Shown here: positions 1-11,863 of the stretch, one piece after another
How positions within the stretch are numbered: the first letter of the stretch is position 1
Layout of the letters: the number at the start of each line of letters is the position of its first letter
DNA from: Datisca glomerata
Lineage: Eukaryota > Streptophyta > Magnoliopsida > Cucurbitales > Datiscaceae
DNA length: 64,000 nucleotides
NCBI GenBank assembly: GCA_003255025.1
Contig: QANY01005876.1
Location: forward strand, 758,843 to 822,842
Direction of reading: 5' to 3'
The notes under the pieces: generated by a model
Seen by the model: only the letters and a program-made list of their open reading frames with translations
What the model was told of the DNA's origin: nothing
Databases searched by the model: none
Position numbers and translations under genes: made by a program

Positions 1-1172
1 ATTTAAATTATTATCTAATAATAATTTAATTATCTAATTTCACAAATTAGATATTACGTCTCACTTATCTATAATTAAAAAAATGATATATATATATATA
101 TAAATTAATTAATCACACATAATTATCTCATAATTATGTACTTGCCCCATAATAAAAATTCGTTTTGCAAGTGAGTCATTTTCTCATGTCCTGAAATATT
201 CACACCATAGACAGCGTAGTATAGAGGTGACTTGGGGACCATGGACCTATAATCCTAAGCTCCAATAAACCAGATTATTAATTAAATAATATTATTTATT
301 AATTTCATTATTACTCCATTATAAATATGGAAATGCACTCTTAGAGATTATAGAATATATTTATAAAGTATTCTCATGTAGTTCTGTCCTCCAGTTATTC
401 GTTCATAAAATAGAACTAGTCAAAATTACCGTTTTACCCTTCTAAATACCTCTTGATCCTTAAGTATCATTAATTTACTAGTGAATGGCTAATTTATAAT
501 CTTATTATAAATTTAAGCTCAATAAACATTCAATTTCAGAATTAACACTTAAGGGAATCAATATACCATATGTTAGGAAATTTTAGATTCCAAATCTTGT
601 AAGATCATGTCCACAGCCCTCCACTTCACTGAATCTCCAAAACAAAAGTCACTAGTCTGATTAACAAACAGGCCTTAACGAGTGAATCAAAAAATCCAAT
701 AGACATGCATAGGAGTTCATGACTACTCACGATTCATACTGATCTACATATGATCCTCGAATTGATGTGTATTAAATTTTTATGATAAATGACACGTTAA
801 TAAAGATGTTAATTCACATCGGTCCTGTCTATATAATCTTATTATATAAAGTACATTCACTAAGATGTCTATCCACATCAATGATCTGGATCTAGATCAC
901 ACACATTCATAATTTTTAGTGAACCGTACTAGCAACCATTCATTAAAGATTTCATGTTATAATATGTTGCTTACAATTTTATTCATTATCTATGAACTTA
1001 ATTATCTCATACTAATACAAGATCATAGTCTCATTAATGAATATAAAATTTTCAGATATTTATATAAATTATTCAATAATAATTTAAAGAACAATTATAA
1101 GAAAAATGTAATCCTCTTTAAATTTCATATCAAAATGTCAATACACATGTTTTGAGGGCATGATCCCCAACA
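1..1172 (-). mobile_element. LTR-A fragment, LTR start side, cut by the window edge
   Basis: This stretch matches 40165-41340 over its whole length, with shared blocks such as aattatctcataattatgta and the terminal acacatgttttga. It ends in ccccaaca at 1172, so on the minus strand the LTR begins TGTTGGGGATCATGCC. It is therefore the start-side part of a roughly 2-kb LTR whose other end lies left of the window. No coding capacity is present; short open frames inside it are chance. The TGTTGGG start suggests Copia, but the superfamily is not proven. Confidence 0.7.
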
Positions 1173-1309
1173 TAACTTTGTATGAATAATAAGATGATTT
1201 TAATATTTAATATAATTAAATTGGCTGATGTAAAAAAAATTTATATTTCGCCCACGAACCATTCGTTGTTCAATGATTTTTCCTTAATTTTTAAAACGCG
1301 ATCCAACAT
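1173..1309 (+). mobile_element. LTR-C terminal fragment (LTR 3' end)
   Basis: The sequence carries the LTR-C hallmark cgcccacgaaccattcgt and stops at gatccaaca. This is the same tail seen, inverted, at 5303-5350 and, on the plus strand, at 21898-21950. It is only the last ~135 bp of an LTR and abuts a second LTR-C piece in the same orientation. Confidence 0.6.
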
Positions 1310-2350
1310 CAACTATCTTAGAGTTGCGTGATTCACAGATATGCAATTCGTGATAAGATTGCAATGGCAATAATATCGTCTTATGCTTTATTGATGAGTG
1401 TGTGAATAAATAAATTAGGCCTGGAACTCGATGACATGATTCATTGAATAAGACATTGTGAACTGTATGAGGCGTTTCACTGATATGTCTTTCTTATTCA
1501 CAGCCAATAAAAAAGTTAAGGAAATAATAACTATAGGGCTAAAATGATAATTTTACATCCATCTCTTGTTACTGATATTCACGAAAGTTAACATCATAAA
1601 AAATTTTATGGACCATGGAATAAAGATGTTTATTTGCACCAACATAAAATGTAGCGCTCATGAATCGAAAGTTGATTCAGCATTGGACCTACAGTGGAGT
1701 CGCACGATGTCGTGATTAAATAGGTCAGAAATTGATATAGATAAATTAGCCAGGTTTTTTAATCTCATAGCTTTACTCACGTGGATCCCTTCAGTCTCAA
1801 GAGTAGCTAAAAAAGACAGGAATGAGAAATAATATCAGTTGAACCAAAAATATATTTTAGACCAAGATACACTTCCCGAACCCATATGTGATGAGTGTCA
1901 TCACTAAATTAGTGAAGAGATAAATTGATATTTAAATTAAGTATTTTTTATTTTCTAATTATTGGATAATTAGTAAATAAAATAAATTAATTGATTAATT
2001 AATAATGATCAATTTAATTATCAATTTGAATTGATAAATTTGGACACAGTCTTGGCTCTAAGGGAGATGTAAAAATTGCAAAGAGCAGTGCAGGAAGATG
2101 GTCGATTTTGGAAATTTACAATGTATGGGTATATGTGTAAATTCTTTAATTATTATATAAGGGATTGCAATAGGGTTGCATCCCTAACCTAAGCTTAACC
2201 TAATCACAGTGTGTGATTATTTAGAGCAAGAAACGGATTTTCTCTCTCTCCTACCTTGTTGCCACATAAATCTAGTGAGGAAGAAGAAATTAATTTTTTC
2301 TTCCTAAGTTGTTTAGTAAGCCCGCACTCTAATCCTGACAATATCTGAGG
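1310..2350 (+). mobile_element. LTR-C internal fragment
   Basis: It reads in the same direction as the LTR at 20109-21953 and opposite to the one at 5303-7049. Shared blocks include ctttattgatgagtgtgtga, the aattgataaatttggacaca region and agcccgcactctaatcctga. It lacks both LTR ends, starting inside the LTR and stopping shortly after the cctgacaatatc block, so it is a truncated or recombined copy. Confidence 0.65.
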
Positions 2351-2399
2351 CATTGAGTGTCCATTTCACCCTTAATTGAAAAGGGTCTCTTGGTCATTT

Positions 2400-2947
2400 T
2401 ATCTTCTATACATGATTCATATATGGGTAGTTATTCCACACTTAAAGTTTGTAATTGATAATCATTTACAAGTCTTTTAATCCTGTAAAGGCTAATGTGA
2501 CCAAGACCCAAGTGTCAAAAGTAGGTTAGATCGATTGAGTCAGAGTTGAACATTTTACTATCCCTTTGTAAATTAGTATTACCTTCAGTGTCATATACGA
2601 TTGGAACTTTTGGTTTTACATAGAATAAATGATTTATCAACTATGTAGTAGTAATTAAGCAATCATTTCTAAACATACTAATATCTTTATCAATGAAATT
2701 CATAGTGAATTCTTGCTCAATTTAACTAACCTCTAAAATAAGATTTTTTCCAAAAACTGGGATATAGTAAACATCTCGTAAAACCAAAAAACTTTTATCA
2801 AATAATAATTTAATAGTTCCAACTGATACAGTCGAGACTAGTGCTCTATTCCTCCAACGGAAGTTGAACTCGTCCTCGTCAAGCCTTCTAATTTTTCTGA
2901 ACCCGTTTAGATTTTAACTCCTTTAGATAATCTAGGTAGTTGCATTT
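2400..2947 (-). pseudogene. Copia pol fragment (protease tail and GAG-pre-integrase)
   Basis: Directly downstream of the gag remnant on this strand, the frames read VSTVSVGTIKLLFDKSF, then VLRDVYYIPVFGKNL. This is the usual Copia pattern after the protease active site (constant-VGT...YYVP...NLISV). Further on, a broken LTYFDTW-type segment resembles the GAG-pre-integrase start (tYLWHxRLGH). Several stops and at least two frame changes are visible. Integrase, RT and RNase H are absent because the region runs into LTR-C fragments, so most of pol has been deleted. Confidence 0.6.
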
Positions 2948-3642
2948 CTAATTGCCAGAACCTCCACAATGATGACTCTTGTCTTTCGACTTGTCCACTT
3001 TTACAGTGCCCTTTCCTTTCACAGCTTTCGAGTTCTGCTTCTTAGCTTTGTTTGGACCTCTCTTGTGTTTCTTTTTTGCGCCAAAGGTGGAAGACTTACT
3101 TTCAGTAAAATTTACCTCTCTAATCTTTCTCTTGCCCTTCAGAATCAGGGTCTCAGTAGCTTGCAACTCCTTCATAATATCCAGAAGCGAGTACATCAAC
3201 TTATTCATCGAATAATTAAGTTTGAAGCTCTTAGAAGTGTCTGGCAGGATCTCAAACATCATATCAACTTGAGTCTCGCCATCTACCTCAGCCCCTATGA
3301 TCTCCACATCATTCAGATAACTTATGATCAGCATCATGTGTTCTCTGATTGGAGTTCCATTTTCATCTGACAGTTCATGAAGTTTCACATAGCAGCCCGT
3401 TTGGCTTGACGACCCTGATCTCCGAACATTTCGGTGATGTTCAACATCATATCAACGTTGGTTTCTATGTTCTCATGTTGTTGTTGCAACACATTACTAA
3501 CTGATGTCAAGATGTAACACCTGATGATCTCATCAAAACGCAGCCAAGAAGCATAAACATCATTTTCCTCTTGAGTCGATTCAGCAATAGGCTCAAGGGG
3601 ACAAGGGGTGGTGAGCACGAATTTATGCTTTTCTACCGTCAA
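2948..3642 (-). pseudogene. Copia gag (UBN2-type), frameshifted
   Basis: Two overlapping minus-strand frames make one gag. Residues from 3642 to 3385 contain a YASWLRFDEIIRCYIL-type capsid start and end GDQGRQAKRAAM. From 3388 the protein continues in another frame with KLHELSDENGTPIREHMMLI, a typical UBN2/Retrotran_gag_2 segment (a capsid core that packages element RNA). It ends in a basic lysine-rich tail and a decayed zinc knuckle, HHCGGSGN then a stop, followed out of frame by YLDYLKELK (canonical CxxCGxxGHWKRNCPxYLxxLK). The +1 break at the atgtga junction and the stop in the knuckle mark it as dead. It lies between the leader (3643-5287) and the pol remnant. Confidence 0.8.
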
Positions 3643-5287
3643 TACGATATCAAGATTACGTTTTCAATCCACATAATTTTCACTAGTAAATTTGTTCGCA
3701 TTTAAAATCATTGGGAGTGAGGATAATGACATGATTACTTAAAAGAATAAATAAAGTTGTGTAAATAATTACTTAATCATTTAGAAAAGTATGATACTTA
3801 AATATTAAAACATCGAATAAAAAAATATTTTTTTCATGGTGTTACGATCAACAACGATAGCTTGGCTCATTTAATGACAACACCTAAGCTACCTCCTATC
3901 GCATCAAGACTATTCTCGTTTGGTTAACGCTTCTCAGGATGTCACTACATCTAGCTTAACCAATCACCAATAGTTTTGGTCACCTTGCCCCATTTACTAG
4001 CTCCTTTGAGAGATTCCAATGTACTTCAGTCTAAGTGTTTAACCAACACAACTGCTTTAAAGGTTGCTATGAACTAACACTCCGTATAGGAACGGTCCTG
4101 CCTCACCACTTCCTTTACAAGCTTTAACTTCTCAAGCAACTCAATGAGTCAAAGGGACAAGATTACCAAGTTACTCCCACTGAAGAGGGGACCGCTAGGG
4201 CGGCTCTAAGCCATTCCTTGTGCCACAACCAAATTTGCGTTGGGGACATTGGCAACGTTTCAACGTAAATGACTCTCCCACTTAGTTTTTGAAAAAAATG
4301 GATATTTCTTTACTTTTAAAAAAATGTAACTCTTTATAAATTTGAAAAAACAAATTTTGAAAATTATAAGGTTATATAAAATTTAAACAACAAATTAAAA
4401 ATTATAACTTTTATAAAATTCACAGTGTATTTAAATTATAACTCATTATAAATTTAAACTACAATGATGCATGTACATATTACATGACATTTTGATATTA
4501 GCATATCCCTATTTCTATATGATATGTTATATGCTGATACCAGATTAATAATAAATCATATATTGAAAATTAACCTCTCTATGGATCATTTCTAATTACA
4601 ACTCATGAAAAGAATAAATAAATAAATTAGAATAATTTAAATACTAGTATTCATGACGTCTGTAATTGTCTCATTCTCCTTCATAAAGTCCCACCTCATA
4701 GTAACTCTTTACTAAGATCTAGTTCCTTGCTCAGTCCAACACCTTAATAGGTTTAGTGGGTACACACCAGCCCAAGGCCCAACATGGTCTTGTGCACACT
4801 AGGGTTTCCAAAACCCTAAAGTTTCCTAATCCAAAAATTTCCAAAACCCCCAAGGTTTCTTAAACCTAAAAGTTTTCAAAAGCTCAAGGTTCCTAAACTC
4901 AAAAGTTTCCTAAACCATAATTAGGAAACCTATGGTGGAGAACGACGACAACAAGCAGCGGCGTGCGGCAGCATGGGGCAGCAGGTGACGGCGCGGCGTG
5001 GCAGCGAACGACGATGACGAATGATGACTTTTCTTATGATGATGGATTTACATGAAATTTAAAGATACAACTTTTACAAAAATTAAATTACATCAAATCC
5101 TATGCCTCAATTACGGCGGACATTAATTCTAAATTTAAAAATAAACACCTAGAGCCTATCGATCGTGATCCATTTATAAAACACATTCAAACATACTTTG
5201 AACCAACCATACAAAAAAATATTCCAATATCACAACATCCATCCATACATATGTTTAATCACTAAATATGTATAATCAAGAACCCAA
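3643..5287 (-). other. Untranslated leader of the LTR-C Copia element
   Basis: About 1.6 kb between the primer-binding site and gag holds no credible protein. It is AT-rich, with a degenerate telomere-like tract at 4795-4925 and a GC-rich patch at 4930-5030 (repeats of the type cggcgtgcggcagca and acgacgatgacgaatgatga). A long leader ahead of gag is common in large plant Copia elements. Confidence 0.55.
4795..4925. repeat. Degenerate telomere-like tract
   Basis: Irregular repeats built on ccaaaaccctaaagtttcc recur about six times with drift (aaaccctaaa, aaacctaaaa, ctaaaccataa). On the other strand this reads like imperfect TTTAGGG units. It sits inside the Copia leader and is not an array of exact telomere repeats. 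Confidence 0.45.
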
Positions 5288-5301
5288 GGCTCTGATATCA
5301 A
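5288..5301 (-). promoter_or_regulatory. Primer-binding site of the LTR-C Copia element
   Basis: On the minus strand the bases just after the LTR end (..CCAACA) read aTTGATATCAGAGCC. This is one change from TTGGTATCAGAGC, the usual plant PBS that pairs with initiator tRNA-Met. It fixes the element's direction (leftward) and the inner LTR border at 5303. Confidence 0.75.
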
Positions 5302-5302
5302 T

Positions 5303-7049
5303 TGTTGGATTGGGTTTTAAAAATTGAATAAAAATTAATGAACCACGAACGGTTCTTGGACGGAATATCAAAAAAATTTCAGAACAAATATTTAATCATA
5401 CCAAATATAAAACCTTTCAATGATCATACATATTTATATAAACATATTGAGAAGAGATAGAAACAATTTTTACCTTTTCTTGTAATGAAGAATTTTTGAA
5501 TTGGCAGGATTCAATTTATTGTCTCCCGCTCCTCATTCTTGAGATTCGTAGAACTTCAATCGATCTTTACACCAACAACTACTTGTAGGATTCAAAAGTA
5601 TGTCTCGCAAGGATATTGTCAGGAATAGAGTGCGGGCTCTCTAAACAACTGAGGAAGAACAAATAATTTTTCTTCTTCCTCACTATGATTTCAGCGACAA
5701 CAAGGGAGGGGGAGAGAGAAAACCTTTTTCTTACTCTAAATAATGACACATTGTGATTAGGTTAAGCTTAGGTCAGGGATGCAACTCTATTGCAACCTCT
5801 TATATAATAATTATAGAAATTCTACATATATCCATATATTGTAAATTGTCAAAATTCATCATCTCCCTTAGAGCCAACACTGTGTCCAAATTCATCAATC
5901 CAAATTGATAAATGAAATTGATCTATGTTAATTAATTAATTTTATTTACTAATTATTTAATAATTAGAAAATAGAAAATTATTAATTTGAACATTATTTC
6001 TGCTCTTCACTAATTTAGTGATGACATTCATCACATATAGGTTCGAAAAATGTATCTTGGTCCAAAACACATTTTTGGTCCAACTGATGTTGTTTCTCAT
6101 TCCTCTCCTTATAAGCTACTCCTGAGACCAAATGAACCCACATGAATAAAGAAATGAGATTCAAATACCAGGTTAATTTTTCATAAATTCCCGACCAATT
6201 TAAACATGACATCGTACGATTCCATTATAGATACGATGCTGAATCAACTCTTGATTCATGCGTGCTACATTTTTTGTTAGTGTAAATAAACATTTGTATT
6301 TCACGGTACATAGAATGTTTTACGATGTTACCCTTCGATGATATCAGTAACAAGAGCGGATGTAAAATTACCATTTTACCCCTTCAGTTATTATTTCCTT
6401 AACTCATATATTGACTGTGAGTAAGAAAGATATATCAATAAAGTGACTTATACAATTCACAATGTCTTATTTAATGACTCATGTCATCGAGTACTAGGCT
6501 CGGTTTATTTATTGACACACTCATCAATAAAGCATAAAGTGATATTATTGCTATTGGAGTATCAAAGATCGCAAGTAACTAAGTCAAGTTTCATATTCAC
6601 CTTAGGGTTAACGTAATCATGAAAATACCCTTAAGGTGTAACAATTAATTTAGAGCTACATAAATGGCTTTGCTTTAAATTAATTTGTTACTGATCTTTT
6701 CAACATGTTCCATAACATGTCTAGGTCAATCGTTAGAATCTCCACACCCATACCCCGAGACCGGCATCATTTGGTTCAACCTAACAGTTGTAATCAGACT
6801 TGACTACCCAGTTGATCCTATTATTGTGAATAACATTCTAAACTATTTCAGAAGAGTTTGTCTAGACCCCTTTGTCTTTACTCTTCTTAAGTTGATAATA
6901 GTTCTAAGACTTAAGTAAATTATAAACATAATTTAATTAAAGGAAAACTTTCATTTATTCTAAAATTTCAGTAATATATAAATGTCAGAGAAAGAATTAA
7001 ATACTCATAAATAGTTATTACATTCTACTTTATGGACACAATTCCAACA
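5303..7049 (-). mobile_element. LTR-C, 5' LTR of the minus-strand Copia element
   Basis: The 1,747-bp LTR has TG..CA ends. On the minus strand it starts TGTTGGAATTGTGTCC at 7049 and ends AACCCAATCCAACA at 5303, with a PBS immediately after. It aligns by eye along its length with the inverted copies at 1173-2350 and 20109-21953. Short open frames inside (for example 6015-6212 and 6685-6918) have no recognisable product. The matching 3' LTR of this element is not in its expected place; rearranged LTR-C pieces sit there instead. Confidence 0.8.
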
Positions 7050-7399
7050 TGGACGAGACCTTAATCTTCATATGTTCTTTCGAGTTATTAATGTTATGTG
7101 TACCTATTCATGTTGACCTAAGATGCGGGGTTTCTCTGACCCCGAGTTTGAGTGGGCCTGAAATGGACTTGATCCTTCCTAGCGGGCTGCCCCTTAGAGG
7201 GAGGTTGGGTCGTTCAAACCTGTTGTAATCTTAAAGAGTCTCAAGTGTGGTCCCATTCGGGAGGTCTGTTCTGACGCACCTGCCTCAAATTGGGAGTTTA
7301 CCTTTTAACGTTTTGTCAAGCGTCCTTTCACTTTGCTGAGCCTTTTCCTGGTGTGACGAGTTAGACTGCCAGCCAAACTCCTTTCCTTGGGTATTTGGC

Positions 7400-8190
7400 T
7401 AGAGGACCTTTCCTTTGGTGGCTATCAAGGTAGTCTTGCTCTGGATAAACCCTTGTTTCATCTTGTGAACTAAAGTGCTCGGCAGATATTTCTTCCTCTT
7501 AATTTTAACCAGGCATTCTTGCTTTGGCTAGGGCCTCTTTCTCATCTGGTGAGCTAGAGTGCTCAGTAGACATCTCGTGCTTTTGGCGTCTAGCCAAGTA
7601 TGATTGCCCTAGCTGAGGCCTTCCCAGTTATCTTGTCTGGTGAGCTTGGGTGCTTAACAAACATTACTTTTGGATTGATATGTAGCCAGACATGCCTGCT
7701 CTAACTAGATCCTTAATCTCGTCTAGCGAGATAAGTGCTCGACAGACATCACTTTTTGTCTTGATATCTAGTCAAGCATGTCTGTTCTGGCTAGATCCTT
7801 AATCCCATTTGACGAGCTAGGGTGCTCAACAAACATCACTTTTCACCTTGATATCTAGTCAAATGTGGCTACTATGGCTAGATCCTTAATCCCATGTGGC
7901 GAGCTATGGTGCTAGGTAGACACCACTTTTTGTCTTGATATCTAGTCAGCCGTGCCTGCTTTGGCTAGATCCTTAATCTCGTATGGTGAGCTATGATGCT
8001 CAGCAGATATCATTTTTTTCTTGATATCTAGCCAGGCGTGCCTGCTCTGGCACATCCTTAATCTCGTCTGGCAAGCTAGAGTCTTAGCAGATATCACTTT
8101 TTGCCTCAATATCTAGCTAGGTGTGCTTACTTTGGCTAGATCTTTAATCTCATCTGGTTAGCTAGGGTGCTCAGCAGACATCATTTTTTG
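7400..8190. repeat. Tandem array, ~86-bp unit, about nine copies
   Basis: The core ggctagatccttaatc recurs at 7705, 7791, 7878, 7965, about 8051 and 8136, spaced 85-87 bp. More diverged copies lie to the left. Each unit also carries agctagggtgctcagcagac, then atcactttttgtcttgatat and ctagccaggcgtgcctgct. Divergence rises toward the left edge. Confidence 0.85.
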
Positions 8191-8500
8191 ATCCCGAATG
8201 GTGGGCTAGATTATTGCACCAGCAATCACTTTTTAATCCTGACTGTTGGCTAGATTTCCACACCAGTTATCACTTTTTATCCTGAATGGTGGGCTTGATT
8301 GTCACACCAGTCATCACTTTCTAATATCGACTGGTGGGTTAGATTGTCACACCAGTCATCACTTTTTAATCCTGACTTGTGTGCTAGATCACCGCACCAG
8401 TCATCACTTTTTAATCTTCACTGGTGGGCTAGATCACTGCACCTGTCATCACTTTTTAATCTTGCCAATCATCACTTTTTAATCATTCATCGCGCATTGT
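8190..8500. repeat. Tandem array, 45-bp unit, about six copies
   Basis: The unit accagtcatcactttttaat, then cctgactggtgggctagat, repeats with an exact 45-bp step at 8351, 8396 and 8441, and with more drift to the left. It shares the atcactttttg motif with the adjacent 86-bp array, so it probably arose from part of that unit. As 45 is divisible by three, an open frame with a 15-residue repeat (GGLDCHTSHHFLI) runs through 8246-8482. I consider that frame incidental. Confidence 0.85.
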
Positions 8501-9967
8501 GGAAGAGGCAACTTTCCCATTTTATTTGATGTGTTGTTGAATACACGATTTCTATTGTCTGCTACACCTTGGCGTTGGTCGTTTAAAAAGCAGCGCTTCT
8601 TCTACTCTTACTTGGGGGAAGCTGAGGTGGAGAACTGAGGATGGTCGGGCTTTTTATTTCCCGAGCTGCTGCCCTTCATTTCTTGCTGGAGTTTGGTGGG
8701 TGCTTCTTTCTGAGCTTCGTCATTACCTTAATGGCCTGACCCTCTAAGATCTACATTCTGCTCGGGAGTAAGTGTCAACCCATCCTAAGCCGTTCTTTCT
8801 GACTGCTCTGATGGGAGAATGACTGACAACCCTGGTTCTTCAAGTTCTTCTTTGGACTGCTCTTCAGGCAGTTCACCATCATGGGGTCCTTCATTCTTGT
8901 AGTTCATCTGCTTCAAGCGAGAGCTTAGAAGGATCACTCTTTTGTATCCCATTACTAAAAAGCTTGATTCCCTTGAAGGGTGGTGTAAAAAGTCTTGAAC
9001 AACCTTGTTTTTTGACCGGGGATTCAAGTCAGGTTTGGCTTGTGAACCTGTATACCAGTTCTGACATGACCTTTGTCCTTCCATTTCACTGAGGTGGGAT
9101 GTGGAGCCGGAAGCTGTATAACCCAGATTCACATTTCAGCCGTGGTGGATCATTGATGCAAGACTTTATATTTCAATTGGGAATTATCTCAGGTCCGTTT
9201 ATCCATGCCACATGGCTTTCGTTCACGCAGGAATTTTACAAAATTGTTGGTGGCCAAAAGGACTCCAAGTTGTTAGACGGAGGGTAACCTGCTGATACTT
9301 TCCTCCATCTTATGCAGTTACTCACATATTTCCCCTAAAGGTCCTTTAGGGGTTCCTACATTCATTCTCCTCATCCATCTAGCGACCCGGTATGCAGCCT
9401 TGAAGCACACCTATGGTGGTTTTACATGATATTCTCCTTTTGAACCCTTCTCATTATGCCAGTCCTTCCCTTGTTTCTTAGGATGACTCCTATCAGAACC
9501 TCCACTATTAAGGGGAAGCTTAGCTATCTGAAGCCTGGTTTTGCTTTAGTCCAGATTTCCTCGAAAAGAGGCAGTTTCTCTGGGGCAAGGCATTGCCTCA
9601 TCCTTTCCCAGATATTCTTCCACCAAGGTTCCACAAGTACGTGATGACTCTGATGGTGTGCCTTTAAGTCATGGGGGAGGATCATTCTCGTGCAAGATAT
9701 AGAACATGTTTGAGCGGTGACTAGTGTGTCTTTCCTCCCTCTCCAAGTCATCTCAGAGGTTACGACCTCTGTATTATTCTTCCTTCATCATATGGTTGTC
9801 ATGACAGCAGATGATTCATCTCTCGGCGAGGAGAAGGGTGGATCTCTCCCCATCTTGGACGTCGTTAGTGTGGGATACTAGACTCATCCTCTCTTTACGA
9901 GAAAGAAATGCTTTCAAGTACTTTAAATAGGAACGATTTTATTGTCATTACCATACATGGCACCAAC

Positions 9968-10690
9968 TGTTGAAGTCAAAAATCTCAACAGTACAGATAC
10001 TTGTCTCTCATGCCAATTATTGACACCAAAAACTTCAACAGTGATGTCGATGGCATTCTTCCATCTAGTTGAAGTTCCTCATGACCTCATTATTTGTAAA
10101 ATACAAACAAAGAACCCAAAAGTGAGGGTTCCGGGGGGTGGTTGCCTTGCCTAAGGGCCTTTGATGCCTAAGTCAATATCCCGGCATTATTTTGATATAG
10201 TTTTATTCGGGGAGAAAATGGTATACCTTTTTTCCTTAGTAGATGGAGGTATTTGTTCCTGAAGTTCTGTGGAAGAAGCGTGTCGAAGAAGTCCCGGGAG
10301 CATGTTGGGGAAGCTTCTCAAAATACGATGCATGTCTTTGATTGGATAGGAGAGAGGTGACCTTTGACACGAAGTGATGGGCATTAAACTGTTGACGTGC
10401 TTTCGGGGTGCATGTCGGTGGCTGATCTGAAACTCTGCCGCGGTGATTGGACTTGTTGGGTGCTCGGGCGTGTAAGAAGGCGCCATCACAGATGTTGGAG
10501 GGTGATGATGGCCTTGGAACTCGAGGTTCATCTAGCTCTCTTCGCGAATCCCATTTATGGTGTATCGTATAAGCTCAGGTCCGTGCGACCTAAGCTCCCT
10601 CAGTACTTACTAGGTGGGGTCGGTTCCTTTCCTTTGTCCTAGACTTACTTATTTGGTACGGCGTGACATGTGTTGCCCTGACATTGGTTC
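9968..10690 (-). mobile_element. LTR-like block of the Tat-like remnant
   Basis: Read on the minus strand, this block has the plant Gypsy LTR signature gacttaggcatcaaaggccc, followed by a C-rich run and gggttctttgtttgtatttt. It ends ..TTCAACA at 9968. The next bases, GTTGGTGCCATG, could be a primer-binding site. The outer end is not defined; GC content falls sharply near 10690. Open frames here (10187-10531 minus, 10397-10642 plus) are probably not genes. Confidence 0.45.
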
Positions 10691-11863
10691 TTTAGAAAAC
10701 ACCCATACCAATATAGTTTTTTTGTATCAGAGTTTAAACATCAATTAGTTATAGTATATACTTATATACATATAGTATATTGCCATACGTTCATTGATAG
10801 TTGTTTCAGTTTTACTCTGGTTTCTATTTATGTATATAGCATACTCATTATCTACTATATCTAACGTATTTACATACATTTTATGCTATCTACATATATA
10901 TATATATATGCTATTACAGTAGTGTGTGTACAGGCGCACGCGCTTTTGTGTGTGTGTGAGAGTATTTGTGTATGTATGTGCGATTGAAGACTCAAAATGC
11001 ACTAGTTTTTAAAAAAAAATGGGTGAGGGGAGAGAGAGAAAATTTTCAGAAAAGTTCGAAACAAAGGAGTCAAGAAGATTTTCTGAAAATTTTGAGAGAG
11101 ATGAGGGAGGAAAATTAAATAAATTACAAAAATTGAATTATTTAAAAAAAATAACTGAATGAAAGTGAGAATAATTGAATTAATTACAACAAAAATCACA
11201 TGAAGCTAGAGATAGATGGAGTAGTTTCCATCAAGAGTTACCAAGTAATGTACTCATAACGAAATTTAGGCTTCTACTTTACAAGCAGTTAATTTGTTAT
11301 TCGTGATGATAATTTAGTTCAAAGATATTTTTGTAAGCTAGTTTTGACGGAAACTCATTTTTCTCTATTTAACCGTAGCTCTAACGAGTAGTAAAGAGAT
11401 GCTGGGGGTTAAATATTTTTTTGTTAAAATCTAAATCATACCCTTATACATTTAACGTTTGGTAAGATATACCCTTATTAATATAGTGCTTATAGTTTTT
11501 TATTTTCTCCAAATTAGTCCTTCTCTAACAGAATTTTTTTAATTGTAAACCCCATGTGAGAGAAATAAGTTTTCTCCAAATTAACCTTTCACTTTCAAAT
11601 CACAAAAAAAAAAAAATTAACCTTGTTGTCTGTAAGGGTTCTCGTGAGAATTCAAACTTTCTGCCACCTTCTTCTCCATGAATCAACCCCTATCCAACCC
11701 TCCCAAAGCTTTTCGAAAAGAAACCCACATTTGAGATTAGTGATTTGAAGCTTTACCCCGTTCCAAAATCTCACAATTTAAAGCTGAATGAGGCCTCAAG
11801 ATTTGTTTTCAAGCTGAAATCAATTCGAAATTCTCAAGATTTGAATCACATACCAATTGAATT
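10691..11863. other. AT-rich spacer with simple repeats
   Basis: No gene is seen. The stretch has a short (TA)n run near 10893-10914, a GT-rich tract at 10921-10980 and purine runs at 11020-11120. The right part (11400-11863) is unique-looking and borders the Tat element's 5' LTR. Confidence 0.5.

Larger units (their letters stand above)
7050..9967 (-). mobile_element. Non-coding remnant of a Tat-like Gypsy element
   Basis: Between the LTR-C element and the LTR-like block at 9968-10690 there are about 2.9 kb without a recognisable domain. The leftmost 1.1 kb are tandem arrays. The rest (8500-9967) has broken open frames on both strands, for example minus 9132-8785 and minus 9751-9524, that I cannot assign. 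Arrays next to decayed coding sequence and an LTR fit the variable 3' region of Tat-lineage elements, but no gag or pol is visible. The element may be a large deletion derivative. Family assignment is inference. Confidence 0.4.

Noticed and set aside
919..1155. 78-codon frame near the window start
   Set aside because: It lies inside LTR-A, is AT-driven, and is not open in the homologous copy as a recognisable protein.
2969..3370. 133-codon plus-strand open frame
   Set aside because: It is antisense to the recognisable Copia gag.
7400..8500. Regular repeats as a CRISPR array
   Set aside because: Units are contiguous without unique spacers, in a plant genome, beside LTR sequence.
8785..9751. 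Minus-strand frames 9132-8785 and 9751-9524 as genes
   Set aside because: They look protein-like in composition but match no family I know and are flanked by transposon debris; kept only as part of the remnant.
9942..10642. Several open frames near an LTR-like block
   Set aside because: No recognisable product; the DNA reads as a minus-strand Gypsy LTR.
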